64,000 bases of DNA from Reyranella massiliensis 521 (lineage in GTDB: Bacteria > Pseudomonadota > Alphaproteobacteria > Reyranellales > Reyranellaceae). Shown here in pieces: positions 8,486-17,383 of the stretch. Where the stretch lies: assembly GCF_000312425.1 (NCBI RefSeq), contig NZ_HE997181.1:1174330-1238329 (forward strand). Reading direction: 5' to 3'. The translations under genes and the position numbers were made by a program. Every line of letters begins with the position of its first letter. Positions within the stretch are counted from its first letter, which is position 1. Under the pieces are notes generated by a model that was not told the DNA's origin, did not search any database, and saw only the letters and a program-made list of their open reading frames with translations.

Positions 8486-9277
8486 CTAGCGCTGCCTAAG
8501 CTTTTCGGACACCACGCGCGCCAGTGCAAGGGCGGAGCCGCCCACATGGGCGCCTAGTCGATATGCCGCTGCATTGGTAGTGGAGACTATTCCGTCCTGC
8601 AGAGTGGAGCGGCCATCGCCGATGCACGCTGACTGCGCGGCGACGGCGACGGCGGCGATCCCGTGCTTGTCGAGCTCGGCCAGCGCCAGGACGCCGCCAC
8701 GGTCGGCGCCAAAGCCCGCATCGTTGAACATCAGCAGGAGTGGCTGGAAAGGCGCTGTTGCTGTTGCGGCATTCAGGGCGCCGTGGCTGCCCGTGGCGAC
8801 GATGCGGCCGCGATCCTCGGGTATCAGCAGGCTCGCCGAATCGGCGCAAATCACCCCTTCGACCAAATACCGGCTCTCGCCCTTGGCCGATGGCATCGTA
8901 TGGGGCCAGGGTGCCTGCTTGAGAAGCTCGGCGGCCTCTCGCACCGGCATGCCGGGCACGACACCGCATTTTGTCGCGAGCGCGTTGGCGCGGCTGATGG
9001 TGCCGCGTCTTTGCAAGTCGGCCGCATCGCCGATGCGCGCGCTGGCGGTCGCCACCGCCGCCATCGCCATGCCGAGCTTGTCGGCATAGGCGAGGCCGCT
9101 GACGCCGGCTTCGTCCTTGCCGATGCCGGCATCGTGGTGAATGGCGGCGCGGCAGCCGTATTTGGCCGACATGTAGGCCGCGTAGACCGCACCGTGAGAG
9201 CCGGTGATGACAACGGCGCCGTCCGCTTCGGGGGGCAGCTTGGTAACACTGTCGAAAATCAGGACGGCAACGGACAT
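8486..9277 (-). CDS. uncharacterized protein made of two tandem homologous domains
   Basis: A 263-residue protein of no family I recognise. It contains an obvious internal duplication: residues ~20-120 and ~156-258 align without large gaps. Each copy has TGSHGA (25-30 and 162-167), DAGxG (49-53 and 186-190), a D-K pair (66-67 and 203-204), an IGD (82-84 and 219-221) and a following S-x2-NA. Conserved Ser-His and Asp residues in both halves suggest two active or binding sites at a pseudo-twofold interface. There is no signal peptide or membrane segment, so it should be cytoplasmic. It is first in the operon with the biotinyl protein (24 bases away) and YeiH. Confidence 0.8.
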   Translation of the reverse strand: MSVAVLIFDSVTKLPPEADGAVVITGSHGAVYAAYMSAKYGCRAAIHHDAGIGKDEAGVSGLAYADKLGMAMAAVATASARIGDAADLQRRGTISRANALATKCGVVPGMPVREAAELLKQAPWPHTMPSAKGESRYLVEGVICADSASLLIPEDRGRIVATGSHGALNAATATAPFQPLLLMFNDAGFGADRGGVLALAELDKHGIAAVAVAAQSACIGDGRSTLQDGIVSTTNAAAYRLGAHVGGSALALARVVSEKLRQR

Positions 9278-9311
9278 CGCGCGAACCTAGCGGGGACGCT
9301 ATACCTCGGCC

Positions 9312-9908
9312 ATGTCCGAAAAGGTGGACAACAAAGTGAGCATCCTGATCCTGCAACATCCGCAGGAGCAGGACCGCGTCCTGGGTACGGCACGGCTGAT
9401 CGCCGCGACGCTTGCCAATGCGAAGGTCGTGGTCGGCCTGTCGTGGCGCAACCTCGCGCATGCCGTCAAGGAACCGGCCGAGGCCAAGGACTGGGGCGTA
9501 CTCTATCTTGGCTCGACGCACGCGAAAGGGCAGGCGCCACTGGTCGCCGTCGATCGCAAGGGCGAGCCGCTGGCCGATCAAGCCGCTGGGCTGGCGGGCC
9601 TCAAAGGGTTGATCGCGCTCGACGGCAACTGGGCGCAGGCCAAGGCCTTGTGGTGGCGCAATCCGTGGCTGACCAAGCTGCGCCGCTTCGTGGTCGTGCC
9701 CGATGGCCCCTCGCTCTACGGCGACCTGCGGCGCGAAGCGCGGCCGGATGCGGTGTCGACCCTGGAGGCCGTCGCGTTGGCGCTTCAGGTACTCGAAGGC
9801 GATGCTGCAGTGCGGGAGCGCTTGCTCGTTCCCTTCCGCGAGCTGCTGGCCAAGGCCCGCGCCGCCGGTGTCCGTGATTCCAAACGGGATCGTCGGTCCC
9901 GGCGTTAG
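9312..9908 (+). CDS. DTW-domain protein, putative tRNA-uridine aminocarboxypropyltransferase
   Basis: A 198-residue DTW-domain (COG3148) protein: ILQHPQEQDRVLGTARL at the N-terminus, LDGNWAQAKALWWRNPWL near residue 103 and REARPDAVSTLEAVA near 140 are the family landmarks. Characterised members (TapT/TuaA) transfer an aminocarboxypropyl group from SAM to U47 of tRNA. Two deviations are visible: the N-terminal Cys cluster of the E. coli type is absent, and the name-giving D-x-T-W reads DGNW. The function is inferred from the family. It is the first gene of a plus-strand run; iorA begins 16 bases after its stop. Confidence 0.75.
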   Translation: MSEKVDNKVSILILQHPQEQDRVLGTARLIAATLANAKVVVGLSWRNLAHAVKEPAEAKDWGVLYLGSTHAKGQAPLVAVDRKGEPLADQAAGLAGLKGLIALDGNWAQAKALWWRNPWLTKLRRFVVVPDGPSLYGDLRREARPDAVSTLEAVALALQVLEGDAAVRERLLVPFRELLAKARAAGVRDSKRDRRSRR

Positions 9909-9924
9909 CCCCTATACTCCGCCC

Positions 9925-12081
9925 ATGCTCGACCAGCCGGCAGCCCAGCTTCCCGTTTCCCAGCGCACCAATCCGGAGCGCTCCTTTACCGAGGAAGTCC
10001 GGGCGCTTCGACTGGGCGAGGGCGAAGTCTTCCGCGGCGAGGGCATCCTGGCCGTCACCAAGGCGATCCTTCAGTCTGGCGTTGCCTATGTCGGCGGCTA
10101 TCAGGGCGCGCCGGTCTCGCATCTCGTCGACGTGCTGGTGGAATCGCAGGACTTGCTCGACGAACTCGGCGTCCATCTCGAAACCTGCACCAACGAATCC
10201 TCGGCGGCAGCGCTGCTCGGCGCCTCGATCAACTATCCGATCCGCGGTTGCGTCACCTGGAAATCTATCGTCGGCACGAATGTGGCGGCCGATGCGCTCT
10301 CCAACCTTGCTTCGCCCGGCGTGATCGGCGGCGCATTGATCGTGGTCGGCGAGGACTATGGCGAGGGCGCCTCGGTCATCCAGGAGCGCACGCAGGCCTA
10401 TGCGCTGAAGTCGTCGGTCTGGCTTATGGACCCGCGGCCCACGCTGCCGACCATCGTGCGCTGCACGGAGAAGGCCTTCGAGCTTTCGGAAGCCACCAAC
10501 ACGCCGGTGATGATGGAACTGCGCATCCGCGCCTGTCACGTCACCGGCGAGTTCGTCGCCAAGGACAACAAGCCGCCGGCGATCTCGCGAAACCATCGTC
10601 TCGCCAGCCCGGCGCTGCACAATTACGACCGCATTTCCCATCCGCCCTCGACCTATGTGCACGAGAAGGTGAAGGTCGAGGTGCGCCAGCCGGCCGCCGA
10701 GCGCTTTATCGTCGAGCATGGGTTGAACGAGTTCCTGCCGGGCGAGCGCTCGGATCTCGGCATCATCGTCCAGGGCGGCATCACCAATGTACTGGTGCGC
10801 GGCCTCGACCGCCTGGAAGTCGAGGGCAAGATCCCGACCCTGGTGCTGAACGTCACCCATCCGTTGGTGCCCGACCAGATCGCCGACTTCTGCAAGGGCA
10901 AGCGCGCCGTGCTGATCGTCGAGGAGGGGGCGCCCGACTATATCGAGCAGGCCATCCATGCCCTCCTGCGCAAACGCGACATCGATACCAAGATCTACGG
11001 CAAGGACGTGCTGCCGATGGCCGGCGAATACACGGCCGAGGTGGTGACGGACGGCCTGCTGAAGTTCTTCGCGCAATCGGCCAACGATATCGACCTCAGC
11101 AAGCCGCGCGAGCGTTTCGAGGCGGCGCGTGCGGGCCGAGCCGAGGCGCAACGCCTGCTGGGTGGGCTGCTGCCGCTCCGGCCGCCGGGCTTCTGTGTCG
11201 GCTGCCCCGAACGGCCGGTCTTTTCGGCGATCAAGCTGCTCGAACGCGAAGTCGGCAAGGTCCATATCTCCAGCGACATCGGTTGCCATTCCTTCGCGAC
11301 CCTGGCGCCGTTCAACCTCGGCAACTCGATCCTGGGTTTCGGCATGTCGCTGGCCGCTGCAGGTGCGGTGGCGCCGGTGATGCAGAAGCGCACCATCTCG
11401 GTGATGGGCGATGGCGGCTTCTGGCACAACGGCCTGCTGAGCGGCGTGGCCTCGTCGATGTTCAACCGCGGCGACCGCGTGCTGGTCATCATGCAGAACG
11501 GCTACACCTCGGCGACCGGCGCGCAGTTCATTCCCAACACCTCGGGCAACCGCCGCGACGGCGAAACGACCTCGGACATCGCGGCCACCTTGAAGGCGAT
11601 GGGTGTCGGCTGGCTGCGCACCATCCGGACCTACAACGTCGGCACCATGCTCAAGACCTTGCGCGAGGCGATGAGCACGGACGACAAAGGCCTCAAGGTC
11701 ATCGTCGCCGACGGCGAATGCCAGCTCGCCCGCCAGCGTCGCATCCGTCCGCAGATTGCCGCCCAGCTCAAGCGCGGCGAGCGGGTCGTGCGGACGCGCT
11801 ATGGCGTCGACGACGAGGTCTGCACCGGCGATCACTCCTGCATCCGGCTCTCGGGCTGCCCGTCGCTGGTCGTGAAGCCCAGTCCCGATCCGCTGCGCAC
11901 GGACCCCGTGGCCAGTGTGAACAACGGCTGCGTGGGGTGCGGACTCTGCGGTGAAGTGGCGGATGCAGCCGTCCTCTGCCCGTCCTTCTACAAGGCGGAG
12001 ATCGTGCAGAACGCCACCTGGTGGGACCGCCTGAAATGGCGCGTGCGGTCGGCTGTCATCGGAGCGATGGCAAGTGCCTAA
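9925..12081 (+). CDS. iorA: indolepyruvate ferredoxin oxidoreductase, alpha subunit
   Basis: A 718-residue thiamine-pyrophosphate enzyme that oxidatively decarboxylates aryl-2-oxoacids (indolepyruvate, phenylpyruvate) to arylacetyl-CoA with ferredoxin as acceptor. The N-terminal pyrimidine-binding domain begins around GEGILAVTKAIL. The TPP/Mg motif GDGGFWHNGLLSG is near 493, with NGYTSATGAQ following. Cysteine clusters near 427 (FCVGCPERP), 640 and a C-terminal CxxCxxC...CP (~668) bind 4Fe-4S clusters. The frame is open to 9703, but the family start and overlap with the DTW gene support ATG 9925. It overlaps iorB by 8 bases. Confidence 0.92.
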   Translation: MLDQPAAQLPVSQRTNPERSFTEEVRALRLGEGEVFRGEGILAVTKAILQSGVAYVGGYQGAPVSHLVDVLVESQDLLDELGVHLETCTNESSAAALLGASINYPIRGCVTWKSIVGTNVAADALSNLASPGVIGGALIVVGEDYGEGASVIQERTQAYALKSSVWLMDPRPTLPTIVRCTEKAFELSEATNTPVMMELRIRACHVTGEFVAKDNKPPAISRNHRLASPALHNYDRISHPPSTYVHEKVKVEVRQPAAERFIVEHGLNEFLPGERSDLGIIVQGGITNVLVRGLDRLEVEGKIPTLVLNVTHPLVPDQIADFCKGKRAVLIVEEGAPDYIEQAIHALLRKRDIDTKIYGKDVLPMAGEYTAEVVTDGLLKFFAQSANDIDLSKPRERFEAARAGRAEAQRLLGGLLPLRPPGFCVGCPERPVFSAIKLLEREVGKVHISSDIGCHSFATLAPFNLGNSILGFGMSLAAAGAVAPVMQKRTISVMGDGGFWHNGLLSGVASSMFNRGDRVLVIMQNGYTSATGAQFIPNTSGNRRDGETTSDIAATLKAMGVGWLRTIRTYNVGTMLKTLREAMSTDDKGLKVIVADGECQLARQRRIRPQIAAQLKRGERVVRTRYGVDDEVCTGDHSCIRLSGCPSLVVKPSPDPLRTDPVASVNNGCVGCGLCGEVADAAVLCPSFYKAEIVQNATWWDRLKWRVRSAVIGAMASA

Positions 12082-13579
12082 ACCCGTTACGATCCTGATC
12101 GGCGCCCTGGGCGGCGATGGCGGCGGCGTGCTGTGCGACTGGATCGTGACGGCGGCGCAAAGCCAGGGCCTGGGCGTGCAAGCGACGCAGATTCCCGGCG
12201 TTGCGCAACGTACCGGCGCCACGACCTACTATCTCGAAGTGATGCCCGGGACCGCGCCGCCCGCGTCGGTGCTGGCGCTCAATCCGGCGATCGGCGAGGT
12301 CGACGTGGCGCTGGCGACCGAGCTTCTGGAAGCCGGCCGCATGATCTTCAACGGCTTCGCGACGCCGGATCGCACGACGCTGATTGCCTCGACCCACCGC
12401 GTGCTGGCCATCGGCGAGCGCATGGCGATGGGCGATGGCAGCTTCGATGTCGGCCGCCTGCTGCGTGCCGTAAAGGAACGCAGCAAGGAACAGATTCTCT
12501 TCGACATGGATCAGGCGGCCGAGGAATCGGGCGGCGTGATCAACGCCGTGCTGTTGGGGGCACTGGCCGGATCGGGCAAGCTGCCGATTGCCGACAGCGC
12601 CTTCGAGGCGGCGATCCGGCATGCCGGCAAGTCGGTCGACACCAATCTCGCGGCCTTTGCCTTCGGGCGGGGCCATGCGCGCGGCGAGTTGGAGCAGGCG
12701 GTGCGGGAGCACCGCAAGCGGCAGGCTGCGGCGCAGGGCGTCGAAGACCTGATCGAGCGGGCGCGGCGGACCTATCCGGCATCGAGCCTCGACATCGTGG
12801 AGGAGGGGATTCGCCGCCTCACGGGCTATCAGGATCGGAAGTACGCGACGCTCTATCTCGACCGACTGGACACGATCCACGCCTTGGCCTCGACCGATCT
12901 CCTGCGCGAGACGGCTCGGCACCTGGCCGTACGCATGTCGTTCGAGGATGTGATTCGGGTTGCCCAAGCCAAGACGTCGGCGGAGCGGGTGGCGCGGGTT
13001 CGGTCTGAAGTGCGCGCAAAAGCCAATGAGCCGCTCACGATCACCGAGCACTTCAAGCCGGGCATCGAGGAGATCGCCGCGGTGCTGCCATCGGGCCTAG
13101 CACGTCGTTTGCTCGCCTGGGGCGAACGCACCGGCCGCCTGGGCAAGAGCTATTTCTCCATGCATGTGCGCACGACGACCATTCTGGGCTTTGCACGCCT
13201 GCGTCTGGTCGCTGGTCTGCGTTGGTGGCGCCCGCGCACCTTCCGCTATGTCGAGGAGCAGGCCGAGATCGAGCGGTGGCTGGAACAGATTCGTGCCGCC
13301 GCGCGGCTCAGCGTCGATCTGGCGCGCGAAATTGCAGAGCTGGCGCGGCTCATCAAGGGCTATGGCGACACCTACAAGCGCGGGCTGGGCAACTATCGCC
13401 GCATCTCCGACGAGGTGATCGCTCCGGCGCTGGCCGGCCGCATGGCGCCGAGAACCGCAGCCGATGCCGTCGCCAATGCTAGGGTGGCAGCGCTTGCCGA
13501 TCCCGAGGGAGAGACCTTGTCGAAAACCCTGGCGGCCATCGCATCGGCCAGTCCGTCGCTCCGGCAGGCCGCCGAGTGA
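12074..13579 (+). CDS. iorB: indolepyruvate ferredoxin oxidoreductase, beta subunit (long form)
   Basis: A 501-residue partner of IorA. The first ~200 residues are the pyruvate-ferredoxin oxidoreductase gamma-type domain (ILIGALGGDGGGVLCDWIV, PGVAQRTGATTYYLEV). The C-terminal ~300 residues are the extra domain (DUF6537-like) found in long IorB proteins of aerobic proteobacteria; archaeal IorB is only about 200 residues. The GTG start lies inside the end of iorA, an 8-base overlap that should enforce equal synthesis of the two subunits. The stop overlaps the paaI start (GTGA). Confidence 0.9.
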   Translation: MPKPVTILIGALGGDGGGVLCDWIVTAAQSQGLGVQATQIPGVAQRTGATTYYLEVMPGTAPPASVLALNPAIGEVDVALATELLEAGRMIFNGFATPDRTTLIASTHRVLAIGERMAMGDGSFDVGRLLRAVKERSKEQILFDMDQAAEESGGVINAVLLGALAGSGKLPIADSAFEAAIRHAGKSVDTNLAAFAFGRGHARGELEQAVREHRKRQAAAQGVEDLIERARRTYPASSLDIVEEGIRRLTGYQDRKYATLYLDRLDTIHALASTDLLRETARHLAVRMSFEDVIRVAQAKTSAERVARVRSEVRAKANEPLTITEHFKPGIEEIAAVLPSGLARRLLAWGERTGRLGKSYFSMHVRTTTILGFARLRLVAGLRWWRPRTFRYVEEQAEIERWLEQIRAAARLSVDLAREIAELARLIKGYGDTYKRGLGNYRRISDEVIAPALAGRMAPRTAADAVANARVAALADPEGETLSKTLAAIASASPSLRQAAE

Positions 13580-13977
13580 TCGACATTGCGGCTCTCGCGC
13601 GGCGCGACACGTTCGCCCGCGGCCTCGGCATCGAGCTGGTCGAAGCCTCGCTCGGCCGGGCCGTGACGCGCGTCACCCTCGAAGAGCGACACCTGAACTT
13701 CAACGGCGTCGGCCATGGCGGCTTGACCTTCACCTTGGCGGATGCCGCCTTCGGCTATGCCTGCAATTCGCAGGGCGTGATCTCGGGCAGCATCGACGCC
13801 CACATGATCTACAGCATGGCCGCGCGTTCGGGCGATGTGCTGACGGCGACGGCCGTCGAGATTTCGCGCTCCAGCAAGGCCTCGAACTACCGCATCGACG
13901 TCGTGCGCGCCGACGGCAAGCTGGTCGCGGCCATGACCGGCACGGCCCTGATCAGCGGCAAGCCGGTGGTGGTCTGA
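13576..13977 (+). CDS. paaI: PaaI-type hydroxyphenylacetyl-CoA thioesterase
   Basis: A 133-residue hotdog thioesterase with the PaaI signature NFNGVGHGGLTFTLADAAFGYACNS (residues ~35-60), holding the catalytic Asn, HGG and Asp. PaaI hydrolyses arylacetyl-CoA esters that stall in phenylacetate catabolism. The GTG start overlaps the iorB stop by four bases. Direct coupling to IorAB, whose product is arylacetyl-CoA, suggests release of arylacetate (for example indole-3-acetate or phenylacetate) or overflow protection of CoA. Confidence 0.88.
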   Translation: MIDIAALARRDTFARGLGIELVEASLGRAVTRVTLEERHLNFNGVGHGGLTFTLADAAFGYACNSQGVISGSIDAHMIYSMAARSGDVLTATAVEISRSSKASNYRIDVVRADGKLVAAMTGTALISGKPVVV

Positions 13978-13981
13978 CGCC

Positions 13982-14401
13982 ATGCCGCTCACCAGCCGAC
14001 ACGAGATCACCGTCGAATGGGGCGACTGCGACCCCGCCGGCATCGTCTACTACCCGTCGTATTTCCGCTGGTGCGATCAGGCGACCTACCGGCTGTTCCT
14101 CGCGGCCGGGCTCAAGAGAGACGACATCACCAGCGGCCAATGGAAAGAGGGAACGCCGCTCGTCAAAGCGGAATGCTCCTTCCGCCGGCCCTCGCAGCAT
14201 GGCGAGAAACTCGTCATGGAGAGCCATGTCTCGCGCTTCGGCAACAGCTCCTTCACCATCAGCCACGTGTTCCGCGACGCCTCGGGTGCCGTCGCGGCCG
14301 AAGGCACCGAGACGCGCATCTGGGCGCGCAAGGACGGCGATGCGCGCTCGTTGACCTCGGTGCCGATCCCCGACGACGTCCGGAAGAAGCTCGGCGGTTA
14401 G
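13982..14401 (+). CDS. 4-hydroxybenzoyl-CoA thioesterase-like acyl-CoA thioesterase
   Basis: A 139-residue hotdog protein with the 4HBT motif WGDCDPAGIVYYPSYFRW (~12-29); the second Asp is the catalytic residue in Pseudomonas 4-hydroxybenzoyl-CoA thioesterase. It starts four bases after paaI, completing a four-gene iorA-iorB-paaI-thioesterase operon. Two thioesterases of different subfamilies side by side suggest the operon handles more than one acyl/aryl-CoA. Its TAG overlaps the TAA of the convergent GMC gene in the four bases TTAG. Confidence 0.85.
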   Translation: MPLTSRHEITVEWGDCDPAGIVYYPSYFRWCDQATYRLFLAAGLKRDDITSGQWKEGTPLVKAECSFRRPSQHGEKLVMESHVSRFGNSSFTISHVFRDASGAVAAEGTETRIWARKDGDARSLTSVPIPDDVRKKLGG

Positions 14402-15993
14402 GCCGCCGCCTTCAGGATATCGGCCATCTTCTCGCCGACCATGATCGAAGGCGCATTGGTGTTGCCGGAGGGCATGGTCGGGAAGATCGAGGCGTCGGCC
14501 ACGCGCAGCCCTTCGAGGCCATGCACCTTGAGTTTGTCGTCGACGACGGTGCCGGGGCCTTGCGGGCCCATGCGGCAAGTGCCGATCGGGTGATAGGCCG
14601 TCTGCGAGTTGTTGCGGATCCAGGTCAGGATTTCATCGTCGCTCTTCACCGAGGCACCTGGCGAGAACTCCTCGTCGCGATAGGCGTCCATTGGTGCCGC
14701 ATCGACGATCTTCCGCATCATGCGGAAGCCCGCGACCATCGCATCCTGATCGATCTTGTCGGCCAGGAAGTTGAAGCGGATCGCCGGATGCGCCTTGGGA
14801 TCGGGCGACTTGATGTGGATCGAGCCCAGGCTCTCGGGCCGGAGCTGGTAGCAGGCGATGGTCATCGAGGGGAAGTCCTGCAGCTTGCGGGTCTTCGGGT
14901 CCTTGATGGCGTAGGGCACGAGGTGCATCTGCACGTCGGGCGTCTCGAGTTCCGGCCGCGTCTTGAGGAAGGCGAGCAGGGGCGCCGACGGCAGGCTCAT
15001 GAAGCCGCCGCCGGTGGCGAGGTACTTCATCATCTGTGTGACGGCGCCGAGGCCACGCGCCATGTGGTTGTAAGAGACGTTGGCGACCTTCAGGCGCCAG
15101 ATGATGCGGGCGTTGATGTGGTCACGGAAGTTCTCGCCCACGGCCCTGAGTTCGTGCTTCACCTCGATGCCATGGTTCCTCAGCAGTTCGGGCTGGCCGA
15201 TGCCGGAGAGTTCGAGGATTTGCGGACTGGCGACGCCTCCGGCTGAAAGGATCGTTTCACGAGCGCGCGCCTGGACGATCTTACCGTCCTTCTCATACTC
15301 GACGCCGACGCAGCGTTTGCCGTCTAGCAGGACGCGCAAGGTGTGGGCGTTGGTGACGACGTGCAGGTTCGGCCGCTTCATCGCCGGTTCGATGTAACAA
15401 TGGGCGACGCTCATGCGTCGGCCCTTGTAGATCGAGGTCTGCGTCTTCACGACGCCTTCCTGGTCTTCGCTGTTGTAGTCCGGGTTGGTCTTGAAGCCGG
15501 CAGCCTTGGAGGCCGCGAACAGGGCGTCATAGAGCGGGTTCTGGTCGGGCACGGTCGAGACCTTGAGCGGGCCCTCAGTGCCACGGCCGTTGGAGCCGTT
15601 GCCGTCGACGAAATTCTCGATGCGTGTGAAGACCGGCGCCACGTCGCGCCAGCTCCAGCCGCGGCACCCCATCTGGGCCCAGGTGTCGAAGTCGAGCGGC
15701 TGGCCACGCACCCAGACCAAGCCGTTGATCGAGCTGGAGCCGCCCAGGAGTTTTCCGCGCGGCACCGGAATGGTCCGGTTGGCGGTGTTGGCTTCCGGCT
15801 CGGACTGGTAGAGCCAGTTGGCCGCCGGATTGTCGATCAGCAGTCCGAAAGACAGAGGCATCCGAGAATAGGGATGACTGGCTGCGCCTGCCTCCAGCAG
15901 GAGGACCTTGTTGCTCGCCGTTTCCGACAGACGGGCAGCAAGCGCGCCGCCCGCCGACCCTGCGCCAACGATGATGTAGTCGTATTCGGCCAT
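14398..15993 (-). CDS. GMC-family flavin oxidoreductase (choline dehydrogenase-like)
   Basis: A 531-residue FAD-dependent alcohol dehydrogenase. The N-terminal dinucleotide-binding motif YIIVGAGSAGGALAARLSE is followed by GMC signature 1 (PRGKLLGGSSSINGLVWVRG, ~78-97) and signature 2 (GGVASPQILELSGIG, ~250). The C-terminal catalytic region has TAYHPIGTCRMG with the active-site His, and the closing NTNAPSIMVGEK. It oxidises a primary alcohol to an aldehyde; substrate unknown (choline, PEG, long-chain alcohols are possible). GGGGGAA sits just before the ATG. A paralogue lies at 48.0-49.6 kb. Confidence 0.9.
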   Translation of the reverse strand: MAEYDYIIVGAGSAGGALAARLSETASNKVLLLEAGAASHPYSRMPLSFGLLIDNPAANWLYQSEPEANTANRTIPVPRGKLLGGSSSINGLVWVRGQPLDFDTWAQMGCRGWSWRDVAPVFTRIENFVDGNGSNGRGTEGPLKVSTVPDQNPLYDALFAASKAAGFKTNPDYNSEDQEGVVKTQTSIYKGRRMSVAHCYIEPAMKRPNLHVVTNAHTLRVLLDGKRCVGVEYEKDGKIVQARARETILSAGGVASPQILELSGIGQPELLRNHGIEVKHELRAVGENFRDHINARIIWRLKVANVSYNHMARGLGAVTQMMKYLATGGGFMSLPSAPLLAFLKTRPELETPDVQMHLVPYAIKDPKTRKLQDFPSMTIACYQLRPESLGSIHIKSPDPKAHPAIRFNFLADKIDQDAMVAGFRMMRKIVDAAPMDAYRDEEFSPGASVKSDDEILTWIRNNSQTAYHPIGTCRMGPQGPGTVVDDKLKVHGLEGLRVADASIFPTMPSGNTNAPSIMVGEKMADILKAAA

Positions 15994-16209
15994 TTCCCCC
16001 GATTCCCGTGTCTTTGTCTCGTGATTGTGAGCCTAGCGCACTGCCATGCGATTGGCAGGAGCAATCTCGCCTCGCCGGGATTGGAGGGGCATGTTTCGGC
16101 GGGCTGATACGTGCATTCCGGTCGATGGCGACCTCCTGCGCGTCGTGAATACCGCCAAGGCGCGACCCGTGCGATAAGCTCCTCGTCAGAACGGCGGGGA
16201 GAGAGGGCG

Positions 16210-17328
16210 ATGCTCGAGACGGAAAAGGGCAGGGCAGAGGTATCGAGATTCACGATCGACCTCGCGATCCGCATCGCCCTGATTGCCGGCGTGGTCTATG
16301 TGAGTCTGCTGCTCCTGCGGCCGGTGGCGCCTTTGATCCTGTGGGCCATCATCCTGTCGGTGGCCGTCTATCCCCTGTTCAAGGTGATGCGCCGGCGCCT
16401 CCACCTGCGCAGCGGCCTGACCGCGGCAGTGCTGTCGCTCCTTCTGCTGGTGCTGCTGCTCACGCCGGTCGTCGTTCTCGCAGGTTCTGCCATCGAGACG
16501 CTCAATGCCTACGCACAAATGCTGCTGCGGGGCGATCACGTCGTGCCGCCTCCGCCGGAATCGGTTCGCGCCTGGCCTTTGGTCGGAGAGCGGATCTACG
16601 AATTCTGGATGCACGGCTCGGAGGACATCCGTGCTCTGGTGGCGTCGCATGTCGGCCAGATCGCCTCGCTTGGCCGTTGGATCGGCCGGATCGCCGCGGG
16701 CGTCGTCTTCGAGGTCCTGCAGTTCGCCGGGGCCATCATTGTGGCGGGGATCCTGCTCGCCTATGCGGAGAGGCTCGGCGAAACGGTAAGCGGGCTGGCC
16801 GGCCGTATCGCCGATACTCGGGGGCGGCACTTTGTTGAAATCACCGGCTCGACCATCCGTAACGTTTCCCAAGGGGTGATCGGCGTCGCGCTGCTGCAGT
16901 CGGCTTTGCTGGGTGTCGGCATGCTGGTGATCGGCGTTCCGTTTGCCGGCGCCATCACCTTCGTCTGCCTCGTGCTGGCAATCGTGCAGGTCGGTCCCAA
17001 CATTGTCATGTTGCCGGTAATCGTCTGGGTGTGGTTCGAACAGCCGGCGCTGGCCGCAGCGCTGTTCACCGCCTACACGGTGCCGCTACTTCTCCTCGAC
17101 AACGTGTTGCGTCCCATCCTCATGGCGCGCGGCCTGCAGACGCCCATGGCCGTCATCCTGGCCGGTGTGATTTGCGGCACCTTGGCCGGCGGATTGATCG
17201 GACTCTTCGTTGGCCCGGTCGTGTTGGCGGTGTTCTACGATCTGGTGACGGCCTGGATCGCCGGCGGTCATCGCATCGGTGGCGAGGCCGCTTCCCAGAA
17301 GGTCGAGGCCGTCGATCAGCGCAGCTAG
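16210..17328 (+). CDS. AI-2E family transporter
   Basis: A 372-residue membrane protein with seven to eight predicted helices and a central soluble stretch (~105-165). The helix pair LLLLRPVAPLILWAIILSVAVYPLF at the start and the C-terminal NVLRPILMARGLQTPMAVILAGVICGTLAGGLIGLFVGPVVLAVFYDL are characteristic of the AI-2E/PerM family, which includes quorum-signal exporters and sodium/proton antiporters. Substrate unknown. The frame is open from 16111, but ATG 16210 follows GGGGAGAGAGG and begins the conserved region. Confidence 0.85.
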   Translation: MLETEKGRAEVSRFTIDLAIRIALIAGVVYVSLLLLRPVAPLILWAIILSVAVYPLFKVMRRRLHLRSGLTAAVLSLLLLVLLLTPVVVLAGSAIETLNAYAQMLLRGDHVVPPPPESVRAWPLVGERIYEFWMHGSEDIRALVASHVGQIASLGRWIGRIAAGVVFEVLQFAGAIIVAGILLAYAERLGETVSGLAGRIADTRGRHFVEITGSTIRNVSQGVIGVALLQSALLGVGMLVIGVPFAGAITFVCLVLAIVQVGPNIVMLPVIVWVWFEQPALAAALFTAYTVPLLLLDNVLRPILMARGLQTPMAVILAGVICGTLAGGLIGLFVGPVVLAVFYDLVTAWIAGGHRIGGEAASQKVEAVDQRS

Positions 17329-17383
17329 GCACCTGCATTCGGCATGGTCCGTGTATAGTCGCGCACCTCTTCAGGGGAGTTGC

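Noticed and set aside
9601..12222. 873-codon open frame on the minus strand opposite iorA
   Set aside because: Antisense shadow of iorA; rich in His/Arg/Gly with no family features.
16041..16058. CTGCCA/TGGCAG hairpin between the GMC and AI-2E genes
   Set aside because: Six-base stem in GC-rich sequence, easily expected by chance; no supporting context.
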